64,000 nt of DNA from positions 1,240,001 to 1,304,000 of the forward strand of contig NZ_CP081848.1 of the NCBI RefSeq assembly GCF_018982885.2. Direction: 5' to 3'. Below, piece after piece: positions 1-8,518 of this stretch. Every line of letters begins with the position of its first letter. Position 1 is the stretch's first letter. The DNA is from Polymorphobacter megasporae. GTDB taxonomy: Bacteria; Pseudomonadota; Alphaproteobacteria; Sphingomonadales; Sphingomonadaceae. The position numbers and the translations under genes were made by a program. The notes beneath the pieces were generated by a model. That model was given only the letters and a program-made list of their open reading frames with translations, made no database searches and was not told the origin of the DNA.

Positions 1-142
1 CTTCCTCAGCGCGCTCGCCGCCGGGCGCGCGCTGCCCGACTGCGCCCGGGCGGGCGGGGTCGCAGCGGCGGAGATCATCAGCCACTACGGCGCGCGGTCG
101 GAGGGCGACCTCAAGGCGCTCGTGGCGGCGCGGCTTGGCTGA
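1..142 (+). CDS. PfkB-family sugar/nucleoside kinase, C-terminal end (partial)
   Basis: Only the last 46 codons are inside the window; the reading frame is open at the left edge and stops with TGA at 140-142. The visible end (FLSALAAGRALPDCARAGG, then AAAEIISHYGAR) matches the C-terminal helix of PfkB-type kinases, in particular the alphaproteobacterial adenosine kinase-like group, where a Gly-Ala-Arg turn after the last helix is typical. These enzymes transfer phosphate from ATP to a sugar or nucleoside in the cytoplasm. The catalytic GAGD motif lies outside the window, so the substrate cannot be judged. The stop codon overlaps the proposed TTG start of the next gene. Confidence 0.55.
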   Translation, partial: FLSALAAGRALPDCARAGGVAAAEIISHYGARSEGDLKALVAARLG

Positions 143-728
143 CGAACCGCCCTATCGCGCGCCGACGGCTGCCCCGCCGCGCCCGCCACGGGTGCCGCCG
201 GGCAAGCCATCATCTGAGGAACACGGGCTGTCGGCGGCGCTAGCGCGGAACATCGAGGCGGTTGCCCGGCGCCGGGCCGAGGACGCCGCCAATCTGAGCT
301 TCGATGTCCGGCTCGCCACCGGCATCGGCCGCCGGATCGGCCGGATGAGCTTCGTCTATCTCCACATCCTGTTCTACGGGACGTGGACCCTGCTCCAATA
401 CGGGGTCGTCGGGCACGTCACGGGCTTCGACCCGGCGCTGGCGCTGATGGGGTCGATCGCGTCGGCGGAGGCGATCTTCCTGTCGCTGTTCATCCTGATC
501 GCGCAGAACATCTTGACCGCTGCCGACAACCGCCGCGACGACCTCGCCCTCCAGGTCAGCCTGCTCGCCGAGCACGAGGTGACCCAGCTGATCAAGCTGA
601 CCCGGGCGGTGGCCGAAAAGCTCGGCATCGACACCACCGCCGACCACGGCGAGATTGCCGACCTGCAGGACGACGTCGCCCCCGAACGCGTCCTCGACCA
701 GATCGCGGGAACCGAGAACGCCCCCTAA
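135..728 (+). CDS. DUF1003 family membrane protein
   Basis: 197 aa. The central part (about residues 60-170) fits DUF1003: a first membrane helix around FVYLHILFYGTWTLLQYGVV, a second around ALMGSIASAEAIFLSLFILI, then the conserved stretch of Gln, Asn and Arg residues (AQNILTAADNRRDDLALQV) leading into a charged helix. The first 55 residues are Pro- and Arg-rich and probably disordered. The proposed TTG start overlaps the stop of the upstream kinase by 8 bases. No good ribosome site is visible, so the true start may be further in, for example GTG at 190. DUF1003 proteins are inner-membrane proteins of unknown function. Confidence 0.8.
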   Translation: MADEPPYRAPTAAPPRPPRVPPGKPSSEEHGLSAALARNIEAVARRRAEDAANLSFDVRLATGIGRRIGRMSFVYLHILFYGTWTLLQYGVVGHVTGFDPALALMGSIASAEAIFLSLFILIAQNILTAADNRRDDLALQVSLLAEHEVTQLIKLTRAVAEKLGIDTTADHGEIADLQDDVAPERVLDQIAGTENAP

Positions 729-755
729 GTCCTATTCGGGAACGTTCTCAGCGGG

Positions 756-2252
756 TTAGTGCTTAAGGCTTGCGGCTTCGGCGGAGTCGAGATCCTCGTC
801 GTGACCGATAATCCCGCGCGCGACGTTCGACCGGGTGCGGCCGTAGAGGACGTAGAAGATCAGCCCGATGATGGCCCAGCCGACGAACAATTCCTTCGTC
901 AGCGTCGACAGCGAGAAGAACAGGAAGCCACAGCCCGCCGCCGCGAGCGGAGCGGTGACCCACACCACCGGGGCGCGGAACGGACGGCGGCGCTGCGGAT
1001 CGCGGACGCGGAGGACGAGGACGCCGATCGCCACCGCGACGAAGGCGAGCAAAGTCCCGGCGTTCGAGACGTCGGCGAGCAGGTCGATCGGGAAGAAGGC
1101 GGAGAAGACCGCGACGAAGACGCCCGTCGCGATGGTGATGACGTACGGCGTGTGGAAGCGCGAATGAATCCGCGACAGGACCGGCGGCAGCAGCCCGTCG
1201 CGTGCCATGACGAAGAAGATGCGCGTCTGGCCGAACATCAGCGCGAGGATGACCGACGGCAGTGCGACAACTGCGGCGATCGACAACAGGTTTCCCGCCC
1301 ATGGGAAGCCAATCGTGTGGAGAACGTAGGCGAGCGCCTCGCTCGACTTGGCGAGCTCGCTGTCGGGCTGCGCGCCGACCGACCCGGTCGCGGCGATGCC
1401 GACGAGCATGTACAAGATGGTCGAGATGCCGAGCGCGCCGATCAGGCCGATCGGGATGTTGCGGTTGGGGTTGACCGTCTCCTCGGCGGCGGTCGAGACC
1501 GCGTCGAAGCCGACGAAGGCGAAGAAGATCGTCGCCGCTGCTGCCGAGACGCCGACCGACGCCATGATCCCGGGTTTGAACGGGTCGGGAATCTCGTGCG
1601 CGAAGAAGCCGAGCGGCATGAACGGGTGGAAGTTCGCGGTGTGGATCAGCGGCAACGCCAGCGCGAGAAACATGCACAAGGTCAGGATCTTGATCATCAC
1701 GAGAACCGAGTTGAAGCGCGCGCTCTCCTTGGTGCCGACGACGAGCAAGGTCGTCACCGCGAGCGCGATGAACATCGCCGGCAGGTTGATCAGCCCGGGG
1801 TCCTTGTCGAACGGTCCATGGACCCACGTGCTGGGGATGGTGATGTTGAAGAAGCGGTTTGCCAGCCCGACCATATAGCCCGACCAACCGACCGCGACCG
1901 CGCTACTGGCGATCGCATATTCGAGGACCAGCGCCCAGCCGACGACCCACGCGGCGACCTCGCCGAAGGTCGCGTAGCTGAAGGTATACGCCGACCCCGA
2001 CACCGGAATCATCGCCGCGAGTTCGGAATAGGCGAGCGCGGTCAGCAGGCAGACGACGCCGCAGATGATGAAGCTGATCATCATCGCCGGGCCGGCCTTC
2101 GACGCCGCGGTCGCGGTGAGGACGAAGATGCCGGTGCCGATCGTCCCGCCGATGCCGAGCATCGTCAGCTGGAACGCGCCGAGGCTGCGCGTCAGCGGTT
2201 TATGTCGCGCGGTCGCCAGGATCGAATCCAACGACTTGATACGCCAGTCCAT
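756..2252 (-). CDS. APC-superfamily amino acid permease
   Basis: 498 aa with about 12 hydrophobic segments and short loops. The N-terminal part has the APC signature (LGIGGTIGTGIFVLTATAAS, residues about 32-51), in which the unwound first helix binds the substrate amino and carboxyl groups. Length and the second-helix motif (SFIICGVVCLLTALAYSELA) fit the cationic amino acid transporter / YfnA-like group. It should import amino acids by proton symport or exchange across the inner membrane; the substrate cannot be read from sequence. An AGGGG ribosome site precedes the ATG. Upstream, about 150-300 bases away, lie the three direct repeats that also touch the end of the HTH gene. Confidence 0.85.
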   Translation of the reverse strand: MDWRIKSLDSILATARHKPLTRSLGAFQLTMLGIGGTIGTGIFVLTATAASKAGPAMMISFIICGVVCLLTALAYSELAAMIPVSGSAYTFSYATFGEVAAWVVGWALVLEYAIASSAVAVGWSGYMVGLANRFFNITIPSTWVHGPFDKDPGLINLPAMFIALAVTTLLVVGTKESARFNSVLVMIKILTLCMFLALALPLIHTANFHPFMPLGFFAHEIPDPFKPGIMASVGVSAAAATIFFAFVGFDAVSTAAEETVNPNRNIPIGLIGALGISTILYMLVGIAATGSVGAQPDSELAKSSEALAYVLHTIGFPWAGNLLSIAAVVALPSVILALMFGQTRIFFVMARDGLLPPVLSRIHSRFHTPYVITIATGVFVAVFSAFFPIDLLADVSNAGTLLAFVAVAIGVLVLRVRDPQRRRPFRAPVVWVTAPLAAAGCGFLFFSLSTLTKELFVGWAIIGLIFYVLYGRTRSNVARGIIGHDEDLDSAEAASLKH

Positions 2253-2401
2253 TCAGAAATCCCCTCGACCGCCGCGCCCGATCCGGGGTTGCAGCGTGCT
2301 TCCGTTTGCTGGCGCACAAGGTGGCGTGGCGGGCGGGGCGCGGTCAAGCGCTAACATGGCGCGGCGGGGCCAAGGGTGCGCGCGGGCCGGGGACCGGCGC
2401 C

Positions 2402-2551
2402 GGAAGGTTACACAAGTCGACGAAACGACCGGCTTTTGCGCAAGTCGAGCACTCTCCCGGAAAGTTACACAAGTCCACGGAACGACCGGCTTTTGCGCAC
2501 GCATTGCGGTCGGAAGGTTACACAAGTCCACTAAACGACCAGCTTTTGCGC
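2402..2551. repeat. Three-copy direct repeat, unit about 41 bp at 53-57 bp spacing
   Basis: Three near-identical units start at about 2402, 2459 and 2512 on the plus strand. Each begins (G)AA(G/A)GTTACACAAGTC and continues through ACGACC(G/A)GCTTTTGCGC. The spacers between units are short (about 13-17 bases) and unrelated. On the minus strand the first unit met (2512-2551) includes the final codons and the TAG stop of the HTH gene; the next two units carry CCG or TCG where the first has TAG. I did not find further copies elsewhere in the window. Confidence 0.85.
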
Positions 2552-2932
2552 GGATTTGGTGCGACGGGCCGCAGCCCAGCTCCGCCGCTTCGCCCGGCGG
2601 GTGCTGAGGCGCAGCGCACGGATAATCCAGTCCCCCTTGCCGCGCGTGTCGGCAGCATCGGCGGCGGCCAAGCTTGTTTCCAGGCTGTCGTGAAGCGCGT
2701 CGAAGAAGTCGCCGCGCATCTCCCTCCTCGGACCGCTCCACGCCGCCGCGGCCGCCGCACCGTCGGGGCTGATGCGCAACCGGTACGCCGACTGCCGCGA
2801 CATGCCCGCCGACGCTGCCGCGGCAGCGACCGTCCCACCGCTGCCGATCGCAGCGGTAAATGCGGCCTTGCGCTCCTCGGTCCAGCCGTCGTGACGGGCG
2901 CGGCGGACGGGGGTGGGAGGGATGTTCGTCAT
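2531..2932 (-). CDS. Small helix-turn-helix protein
   Basis: 133 aa. Residues about 14-55 (HDGWTEERKAAFTAAIGSGG, then AAAAASAGMSRQSAYRLR) look like a helix-turn-helix of the type that reads a non-self DNA site: an acidic first helix, a turn at Gly-Met-Ser, and a recognition helix ending YRLR. The rest is Ala- and Arg-rich with a basic tail. Similar small HTH proteins are common in sphingomonads but I know of no proven role. The last codons (AQKLVV, then stop) fall inside the last copy of a three-unit repeat, so the tail is of repeat origin. Translation from ATG at 2932 is assumed; no strong ribosome site is visible. Confidence 0.65.
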   Translation of the reverse strand: MTNIPPTPVRRARHDGWTEERKAAFTAAIGSGGTVAAAAASAGMSRQSAYRLRISPDGAAAAAAWSGPRREMRGDFFDALHDSLETSLAAADAADTRGKGDWIIRALRLSTRRAKRRSWAAARRTKSAQKLVV

Positions 2933-3008
2933 TTTGGATGCGTAACCGAAAAGGCGCGAATTGTCAAGGTTGCGGTGCCAAATCCTACAGTCTGCGGTCG
3001 TCCTTATT

Positions 3009-3143
3009 CCTCCCCCGTCTTCGGGGGAGGGGGACCATGCTCTTGCATGGTGGAGGGGGCAGTCTCAAGCGGACGGCACGCCTTGGCCCCCCTCCACCAC
3101 GCCTTAAGCGGCGCGGTCTCCCCCCGAAGACGGGGGAGGGTTG
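3009..3143. repeat. GC-rich compound palindrome (REP/BIME-like)
   Basis: An outer inverted pair, CCTCCCCCGTCTTCGGGGGA at 3009-3028 and its near complement ending at 3140, encloses a second pair around GGTGGAGGGGG and CCCCCTCCACCA. It fills most of the 278-base gap between the HTH gene and the SPFH gene, where I see no credible gene. The structure would fold into a long hairpin and is typical of dispersed extragenic palindromes. Confidence 0.8.
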
Positions 3144-3210
3144 AGAATCAGCGCGGCAGCATCGCCCCGTCTGACCCCGTCGCGGAATTGCCGGCAATTC
3201 TCGCCGCCCG

Positions 3211-4113
3211 CTACTTCACATCGACAAAGGGCAGCGGCGCCCCGCCCCCGGTGTACGTCGGCAGGTGACCGTCCCACTTCTCGACCGCGCGCAGCTTGAC
3301 GATCTCGGGGTTGGTGCGGATCGCCTCGGCTTCGACCTGGATCGCCTCGGCGTCGCCCTTCGCCTTTGCCACGCGTGCCTGCGCGTCGGCGGTCGCGGTG
3401 GCGATGTTCGCCTGTGCCGCGAGCGCCTGCTGCTCGTTGGCGATCTTGGCGTTGATCTGCGCGAGAACCGCGTCGGGAACGATGATGTTGCCCGCCCAGT
3501 ACAGCTGCTCGACCTGGAGCCCGACCGGTGTGAAATACGCTTGGACGTCTCTCAGTGCATCGTTGACCAGCGCCGCCTTCTGCGGGCCGTAGATCTGTTC
3601 GACGCCGAGCCCCGACGCGCGCTCGACGATCGCGTTGCGGATCGCGTTGCGCAGCGGTCCGGCGATGATCGCGTCCATGTCGGCGCGGTAGCGCTGGAAC
3701 AGGATCGGCGCGCGCAACGGGTCGACGTGGTACGCAACGGCGATGTCGGCGCGCAGCCCGAGGCCGTTCTTGTCCTGGAAGCCGAAGCTTTCGTCGACGA
3801 CGTTCTGCTCGGTCTTCGACGAGGTCCAGCTATATGTGCGGGTGAACACCGGATATTCGTAGAAATTGACCCCCGGCGCGGCAAAATACCAGCCGACCGG
3901 CAGCGCGTGGCTGACGACGCCGGCGTCCGAGCCGATGTTGTTGACGCGGATGCCGACATAGCCGGGCAGCACGCGGAAAAAAGCGTTCGACAGGAACATG
4001 AACGCAACGATCACCAGCACCACCGCCCCGGCAATCCAGCCGAGCCGTCGCCCTGGCGACCGCCGCGGTTCGAGATATGTCCCGCCGTCGCCGGTCGTCG
4101 CCAGATCAGCCAT
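3211..4113 (-). CDS. SPFH/Band 7 (prohibitin-like) membrane protein
   Basis: 300 aa. A short cytoplasmic N-terminus is followed by one membrane helix (LGWIAGAVVLVIVAFMFLSN, about residues 24-43), then an SPFH domain (about 50-215) and an Ala/Gln/Glu-rich coiled coil (about 215-270). This is the layout of prohibitin-like and HflK/HflC-like scaffold proteins that form membrane rings. The ORF extends far upstream, but the start at ATG 4113 (MADLATT) is chosen because GAGG lies 9 bases before it and the upstream gene ends in the same place; two more ATGs at 4119 and 4122 are possible. It overlaps the 3' end of the small membrane gene, so the two are probably cotranscribed. Confidence 0.8.
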   Translation of the reverse strand: MADLATTGDGGTYLEPRRSPGRRLGWIAGAVVLVIVAFMFLSNAFFRVLPGYVGIRVNNIGSDAGVVSHALPVGWYFAAPGVNFYEYPVFTRTYSWTSSKTEQNVVDESFGFQDKNGLGLRADIAVAYHVDPLRAPILFQRYRADMDAIIAGPLRNAIRNAIVERASGLGVEQIYGPQKAALVNDALRDVQAYFTPVGLQVEQLYWAGNIIVPDAVLAQINAKIANEQQALAAQANIATATADAQARVAKAKGDAEAIQVEAEAIRTNPEIVKLRAVEKWDGHLPTYTGGGAPLPFVDVK

Positions 4114-4327
4114 CGCCATCATCCTCGGGGGCGAGCAGATGCCACAGCCGGATCGCGCCCCACGCGAGACCGGACGGGACCGAGACGACGAGGCCGAGTG
4201 CCAGCGCGAGCGCGCCGTCACTGTGCCGGTCGAGCAAGTCGGGAACCGCGAACAGCAGTAGCCACGCCGCCGCGACCAGCGCCGTGATGGCGACAATGGC
4301 AAGCGCGGAGCGGTTAAACGGCAGCAT
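4106..4327 (-). CDS. Small two-helix membrane protein
   Basis: 73 aa. Two hydrophobic segments (about residues 8-27 and 38-62) are joined by a short polar loop with DRHSDGA. The C-terminus is acidic (PEDDGDG). Its TGA overlaps the start region of the SPFH gene, so it may be a partner of that scaffold or only share its transcript. I do not recognise a family. Confidence 0.55.
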   Translation of the reverse strand: MLPFNRSALAIVAITALVAAAWLLLFAVPDLLDRHSDGALALALGLVVSVPSGLAWGAIRLWHLLAPEDDGDG

Positions 4328-4447
4328 CGTTGACCCTGACGCACGCCATATAGGCGTTCACCGGCGGCCTTCAATTCCCGTCATGGTAATTTAACGCGGC
4401 GCCTCGCGGCCACGATTTGCCGCCGCTGTGCCCGCGCCGAACGCCAG

Positions 4448-4825
4448 CTAGCGCGGCAGCATTACGCCCATCTGCGTGCCGCCGAAGATGTGAACGTGGA
4501 GGTGCGGGACCTCCTGATGCGCGTGCACCCCGGCGTTCGACAGCAGGCGATAGCCCGGTGCCTCGAGCCCCTGCTGCCGCGCCACCGTGCCGACCGCGCG
4601 GACGAACCCGGCGATCTCGGCATCCGACGCCTTCACGCTGAAGTCGGCCCACGACACATACGGCCCGCGCGGGATGACGAGGATGTGGACCGGGGCCTGG
4701 GGCGCGAGGTCGTGGAAGGCGATCGCGAAGTCGTCCTCGTATACCCGCCGCGACGGGATCTCGTCGCGGAGGATGCGCGCGAAGACATTGGTCGGGTCAT
4801 AGGGGGCGAGTGCATCGACGGGCAT
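4448..4825 (-). CDS. HIT-family (HinT-like) nucleotide hydrolase
   Basis: 125 aa, the normal size for HinT-like histidine triad proteins. The early motif FARILRDEIPSRRVYEDD and the catalytic triad HLHVHIFGG (about residues 108-116) are present; the middle His of the triad is the nucleophile in this family. HinT enzymes split purine nucleoside phosphoramidates such as AMP-lysine. AGGAG lies before the ATG. The gene follows hisE by 40 bases with a hairpin between them, so it may still be read from the his operon. Confidence 0.9.
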   Translation of the reverse strand: MPVDALAPYDPTNVFARILRDEIPSRRVYEDDFAIAFHDLAPQAPVHILVIPRGPYVSWADFSVKASDAEIAGFVRAVGTVARQQGLEAPGYRLLSNAGVHAHQEVPHLHVHIFGGTQMGVMLPR

Positions 4826-4845
4826 GATCTACTCCTGGCTTCCCC

Positions 4846-4867
4846 AACCCCGAACAGGAACGGGGTT
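4846..4867 (-). terminator. Hairpin after hisE
   Basis: AACCCCG and CGGGGTT (7 bp arms, 8-base loop) begin inside the hisE stop codon and end before the HIT gene. There is no T-run, so it may only attenuate read-through from the his operon into the HIT gene. Confidence 0.4.
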
Positions 4868-5204
4868 AGGGTTTGCGTCCCGCTTTTTCCGCCAGTCCCG
4901 AGACGCCTTCGCGGCGGAGCAGTTCGGTGCGGAGGTCGTCGAAGGTCAGGCCGGCGTCGGCGAGGAGGACGGCGAGGTGGAAGATCAAGTCGGTCGCTTC
5001 ACCGACCAGCGCGGCGCGGTCGTCGCCCATCGCCGCGATGACGGTCTCGACCGCTTCCTCGCCGAGTTTCTGCGCGATCTTGGCGCGACCCTTGGCGGTG
5101 AGCTTGGCGACGTACGACGATGCCGGATCGCCCTCGCGGCGCTCGACAACGGCGGCGAGCAGGCGGTCGAATTGGTCGGCTGACGCCTTGGCGAGCTGAT
5201 CCAT
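4866..5204 (-). CDS. hisE: Phosphoribosyl-ATP pyrophosphatase
   Basis: 112 aa. It hydrolyses phosphoribosyl-ATP to phosphoribosyl-AMP, step 2 of histidine synthesis. The family pattern is clear: [13 protein letters not shown] (metal-binding Glu residues of the MazG-like fold), [20 protein letters not shown] (acidic second half of the site) and a closing ELLRREG. ATG 5204 is chosen, giving a TGATG overlap with hisF; GTG 5207 is the alternative. It is a free-standing HisE, not fused to HisI; hisI is not in the window. Confidence 0.93.
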   Translation of the reverse strand: MDQLAKASADQFDRLLAAVVERREGDPASSYVAKLTAKGRAKIAQKLGEEAVETVIAAMGDDRAALVGEATDLIFHLAVLLADAGLTFDDLRTELLRREGVSGLAEKAGRKP

Positions 5205-5968
5205 CACACCGTCCGCACGCGGATGCCGGCGTCGGCCATCCGCGCCTTGGCGGCGGCGATCGTCGCTTCGCCGAAGTGGAAGATCGACGCGGCCAGCACC
5301 GCGCTGGCGTGGCCGTCGACGACGCCCTCGACGAGGTCGCCGACCCCGCCGACGCCGCCGCTCGCGATCACCGGCACTGGGACAGCGTCGGAGACCGCGC
5401 GGGTCAGCGCGATGTCATAGCCGCACTTGGTGCCGTCGCGGTCCATGCTCGTCAGCAGGATTTCGCCCGCGCCGAGCTTCGCCGCCTCGATGCAATAGGC
5501 GACCGCGTCGATGCCCGTAGCGCGCCGCCCGCCGTGGGTGAACACCTCCCACCGCCCCGGCGAGACCGCTTTCGCGTCGACCGCGACGGTGATGCATTGC
5601 TCGCCGAAATGCCGCGACAGCTCGCCGATCAGCGCGGGGCGGGCGACCGCAGCCGAGTTGACCCCGACCTTGTCGGCGCCGCTGAGCAGGAGCGCGCGAA
5701 CGTCGTCGACGGTGCGGACGCCGCCGCCGACGGTCAGCGGCATGAAGCAGACGCTCGCTGTGCGGCGGACGATGTCGAGGATTGTTCCGCGTTCCTCGTG
5801 GGTTGCGGTGATGTCGAGGAAGATCAGCTCGTCGGCCCCGGCGGCGTCATACACCCGCGCCGCCTCGACCGGATCGCCGGCGTCGGTCAGCCGGGCGAAG
5901 TTGACGCCCTTGACAACCCGCCCGTCGGCGACGTCGAGGCACGGGATGACGCGGACGGAGAGGGTCAT
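5204..5968 (-). CDS. hisF: Imidazole glycerol phosphate synthase, cyclase subunit
   Basis: 254 aa. HisF closes the imidazole ring from PRFAR and ammonia supplied by HisH, giving IGP and AICAR. The TIM barrel markers are present: [19 protein letters not shown] with catalytic Asp at about 11, [12 protein letters not shown], the second catalytic Asp in [15 protein letters not shown] (about 130), and [11 protein letters not shown] phosphate loop. It starts at ATG 5968, just after a REP separating it from hisA, and its TGA overlaps hisE. Confidence 0.95.
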   Translation of the reverse strand: MTLSVRVIPCLDVADGRVVKGVNFARLTDAGDPVEAARVYDAAGADELIFLDITATHEERGTILDIVRRTASVCFMPLTVGGGVRTVDDVRALLLSGADKVGVNSAAVARPALIGELSRHFGEQCITVAVDAKAVSPGRWEVFTHGGRRATGIDAVAYCIEAAKLGAGEILLTSMDRDGTKCGYDIALTRAVSDAVPVPVIASGGVGGVGDLVEGVVDGHASAVLAASIFHFGEATIAAAKARMADAGIRVRTV

Positions 5969-5982
5969 GCAAGCACCAATTT

Positions 5983-6054
5983 GTCATCCCCGCGAACGCG
6001 GGGACCTGAGGTCGCGATGTGGTGACCTTGGGTCCTCGCTTTCGCGAGGATGAC
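5983..6054. repeat. REP palindrome between hisA and hisF
   Basis: GTCATCCCCGCGAACGCGGG on the left faces TCCTCGCTTTCGCGAGGATG on the right, with GGTC/GACC and other pairing between them. It occupies nearly the whole 100-base gap between hisA and hisF. Same family as the repeats at 23880, 49450 and 50821. Confidence 0.85.
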
Positions 6055-6068
6055 AGGAGAAAGTGACA

Positions 6069-6794
6069 TCATGCCGCCAGCCGCAGCGCATCGGGCAGGG
6101 TCAGCCGCCCGTCGTAGATCGCGCGGCCGACGATGACGCCCTCGATATTGGCGTGGCGGCGCAGCGCGGTGATGTCCCCCGATCCGGCGACGCCGCCGCT
6201 CGCGATCACCGGCAGCGAGCACGTGGCGGCGAGCGCGGCGGTCGCCTCGACGTTGACGCCTTTGAGGAGCCCGTCGCGGCCGACATCGGTAAACAGCAAT
6301 GCGGCGACCCCGGCATCCTCGAAGCGCAGCGCGAGGTCGGCGACGGCGACGGTCGAGACGCTCGCCCAGCCGCGAGTCGCGACCATCCCGCCTCGCGCGT
6401 CGACCGCAACGATGATGCATCCGGGGGCGGCCTTCGCGGCGGCACGGACGAGATCGGGATCGTCGAGCGCGGCGGTGCCCATGACGACGCGGGCGACGCC
6501 GAGTGCCAGCCAGCGGTCGATATCGGCGCGGCTGCGGATCCCGCCGCCGACCTGAACGCGTCCGGGGAAGGCGGCGACGATGCGCTCGACCGCGGCGCTA
6601 TTGACCCCGCTCCCGGCAAACGCGCCGTCGAGATCGACGACGTGGAGCGCGGTCGCGCCGTCGTCGTGGAAGCGGCGGGCCTGGGCGGCGGGGTCGTCGG
6701 CGTAGACAGTCGCGCGCGCCATATCGCCCTCGGCGAGGCGGACGACCTGCCCGCCCTTGAGGTCGATCGCCGGGTAGATGGTGAAGCTCGTCAT
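6069..6794 (-). CDS. hisA: Phosphoribosylformimino-5-aminoimidazole carboxamide ribotide isomerase
   Basis: 241 aa. HisA converts ProFAR to PRFAR. The start is ATG 6794 (MTSFTIYPAIDLKGGQVVRL), with the catalytic Asp in AIDLKGG; the reading frame continues upstream through hisH in another frame but that is not real. Other markers are VVDLDGAFAG, QVGGGIRSRADID and the second catalytic Asp in FTDVGRDGLLKG. It lies 8 bases after hisH. Confidence 0.95.
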   Translation of the reverse strand: MTSFTIYPAIDLKGGQVVRLAEGDMARATVYADDPAAQARRFHDDGATALHVVDLDGAFAGSGVNSAAVERIVAAFPGRVQVGGGIRSRADIDRWLALGVARVVMGTAALDDPDLVRAAAKAAPGCIIVAVDARGGMVATRGWASVSTVAVADLALRFEDAGVAALLFTDVGRDGLLKGVNVEATAALAATCSLPVIASGGVAGSGDITALRRHANIEGVIVGRAIYDGRLTLPDALRLAA

Positions 6795-6802
6795 GCCAGG
6801 GT

Positions 6803-7447
6803 TCACGGTCGCCACTCGAGGAAGCCGCGGAGAAAGGCGAGGCCGTACGCCTGGCTTTTCTCGGGGTGGAACTGGACGCCGATGATATTGTCGCGCCCGA
6901 CGATCGCGGCGATCGACCCGCCGTGATCGGTCGTCGCGAGGCGGTGCGCGGGGTCGGCGACCGCGAAGGCGTAGCTGTGGACAAAATATGCCGCCGCGTC
7001 GGGCGTCAGCGCGGCGAGCGCGGGGTGGGCGGCGTCGAGCGACACGGTGTTCCACCCCATGTGCGGGACCTTGAGCGCCGCGTCGTCGGGGACGATCCGC
7101 GCGACGGTGCCGCCGAGCCAGTCGAGCCCGCGGTGGCTGCCGTGCTCGACGCCCTCGGTCGCGAGCAGTTGCATCCCGACGCAGATGCCGAGGAACGGGA
7201 CGCCGCGGCCCTTGACCGCCTGCGTCATCGCATCCTCGATCCCCGAAGCGCTGCGCAGCGCGCCGATGCACTGGCCGAACGCGCCGACGCCGGGGAGAAC
7301 GATACGGTCGGCGCGGGCGATGACGTCGGGGTCGCTCGACACGCTGACCGTCGCGCCCGAGTCGGTGCCGACCGCGACGCGAAGAGCGTTATCGACCGAG
7401 CACAGGTTGCCCGCGCCGTAATCGATGACGACGACCTGCTCAGCCAT
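6803..7447 (-). CDS. hisH: Imidazole glycerol phosphate synthase, glutaminase subunit
   Basis: 214 aa. HisH takes ammonia from glutamine and channels it to HisF. The class I glutamine amidotransferase triad is present: Cys in GICVGMQLL (nucleophile elbow), and His and Glu in [10 protein letters not shown] near the C-terminus. The N-terminal [13 protein letters not shown] is typical. ATG 7447 ([11 protein letters not shown]) overlaps the end of hisB by 8 bases, consistent with translational coupling. Confidence 0.95.
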   Translation of the reverse strand: MAEQVVVIDYGAGNLCSVDNALRVAVGTDSGATVSVSSDPDVIARADRIVLPGVGAFGQCIGALRSASGIEDAMTQAVKGRGVPFLGICVGMQLLATEGVEHGSHRGLDWLGGTVARIVPDDAALKVPHMGWNTVSLDAAHPALAALTPDAAAYFVHSYAFAVADPAHRLATTDHGGSIAAIVGRDNIIGVQFHPEKSQAYGLAFLRGFLEWRP

Positions 7448-8069
7448 GCGGGGCTGGATTCGCGGCGACACCGCCCAGCGTCCCCTTCGTCGACGGGATC
7501 GCATCGAGCTTGCGCGGATCGAGGCTGACTGCCGTCCGTAGCGCGCGGGCGAGGCCCTTGAAGCAGCTTTCGACGATGTGGTGGTTGTTGACGCCGTACA
7601 GCGTCTCGATGTGGAGCGTGATCCCCGCCGACCCGGCGAAGGCGGCGAACCATTCCTTGAACAATTCGGTGTCCATCTCGCCCAATCGCGGCTGGCTGAA
7701 CGCGGTCTTCCAGACGAGATACGGGCGTCCCGAAATGTCGAGCGCAACGCGGGTCAGCGTCTCGTCCATCGGGATCAGCGCGTCGCCGTAGCGGGTGATC
7801 CCGCGCCGGTCGCCCAACGCCTTGGCCACCGCCTCGCCGATCGCGATGCCGCTGTCTTCCGTCGTGTGGTGCGCGTCGATGTGGAGGTCGCCCTTCACCG
7901 TCACGTCGAGGTCGATCAGCGAATGGCGCGACAATTGCTCGAGCATGTGGTCGAGGAAGCCGATGCCGGTCGACACGGTATACACGCCGCTGCCGTCGAG
8001 GTTGACGGTGACGTCGACGCTGGTCTCGTTGGTCGCGCGGGCGACGGTGGCGGTGCGGGCGGTGGTCAT
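7440..8069 (-). CDS. hisB: Imidazoleglycerol-phosphate dehydratase
   Basis: 209 aa, the single-function form without the phosphatase domain found in E. coli. It dehydrates IGP to imidazole acetol phosphate. The duplicated metal-binding signatures are present: [32 protein letters not shown], and later [20 protein letters not shown]. Start at ATG 8069 ([11 protein letters not shown]) fits the family; the open frame continues upstream but that part is low-quality Arg-rich sequence. First gene of the leftward his operon in this window; hisG, hisD and hisC are elsewhere. Confidence 0.95.
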   Translation of the reverse strand: MTTARTATVARATNETSVDVTVNLDGSGVYTVSTGIGFLDHMLEQLSRHSLIDLDVTVKGDLHIDAHHTTEDSGIAIGEAVAKALGDRRGITRYGDALIPMDETLTRVALDISGRPYLVWKTAFSQPRLGEMDTELFKEWFAAFAGSAGITLHIETLYGVNNHHIVESCFKGLARALRTAVSLDPRKLDAIPSTKGTLGGVAANPAPHG

Positions 8070-8218
8070 GGGGCGGATCGGTCTCCGGCGGGCCTTGCGG
8101 GCTAGAGCAAGCCGCGCGCCGGGGCAAGCGCTGGCGGTGGTGCCGCGCGAGCGCAAGCGCTGGTGCGCGCCGCCGTAACTGCTTGGCGGGGGGACGTGCC
8201 GTGTTGCGGAGCTTGACC

Positions 8219-8518
8219 ATGATGAAGTCGATCGCCGGAGTTGCCGTCCTGCTCGCCGTCCCCGCACCGGGTCTGGCCGTCGCGGTCGCCGACCCTTCGG
8301 CGCCGGTCATCAACTTCGATCAGCTGCCGCTCGACGGCGGCCCGGACTTCGTCGATGTCGCAGCACGCGCATCGCGGCGTTCGCCGGCGGCAACGACCGC
8401 GCTCGCGACGCTCGAGATCGTCCCCGAGCCGCGCGTCTGGCTGCTGCTCGTCGCGGGATACGGGATGGTCGGCTTTGCGCTGCGCAAGCGCGGGTTGCTG
8501 CGCCACGTCGCGGGGTAA
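8219..8518 (+). CDS. Short PEP-CTERM sorting-domain protein
   Basis: 99 aa. A signal peptide ([20 protein letters not shown]) is followed by about 50 unremarkable residues and a C-terminal sorting tail: [20 protein letters not shown] then KRG basic end. This PEP motif, membrane helix and basic tail is recognised by exosortase/archaeosortase-type enzymes in Gram-negative bacteria that make exopolysaccharide. The mature part is very short. The exosortase is not in the window. Start at the ATG ATG pair is chosen because it opens the signal peptide directly. Confidence 0.65.
   Translation: MMKSIAGVAVLLAVPAPGLAVAVADPSAPVINFDQLPLDGGPDFVDVAARASRRSPAATTALATLEIVPEPRVWLLLVAGYGMVGFALRKRGLLRHVAG

Noticed and set aside
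759..2354. 531-codon open frame opposite the permease gene
   Set aside because: Composition is Arg, Asp and Glu-rich as expected from the antisense of a GC-rich gene; no start signal or family pattern.
2402..2551. The three-copy repeat as a CRISPR
   Set aside because: Only three diverged units with spacers of 13-17 bases, one unit coding for the end of a gene.
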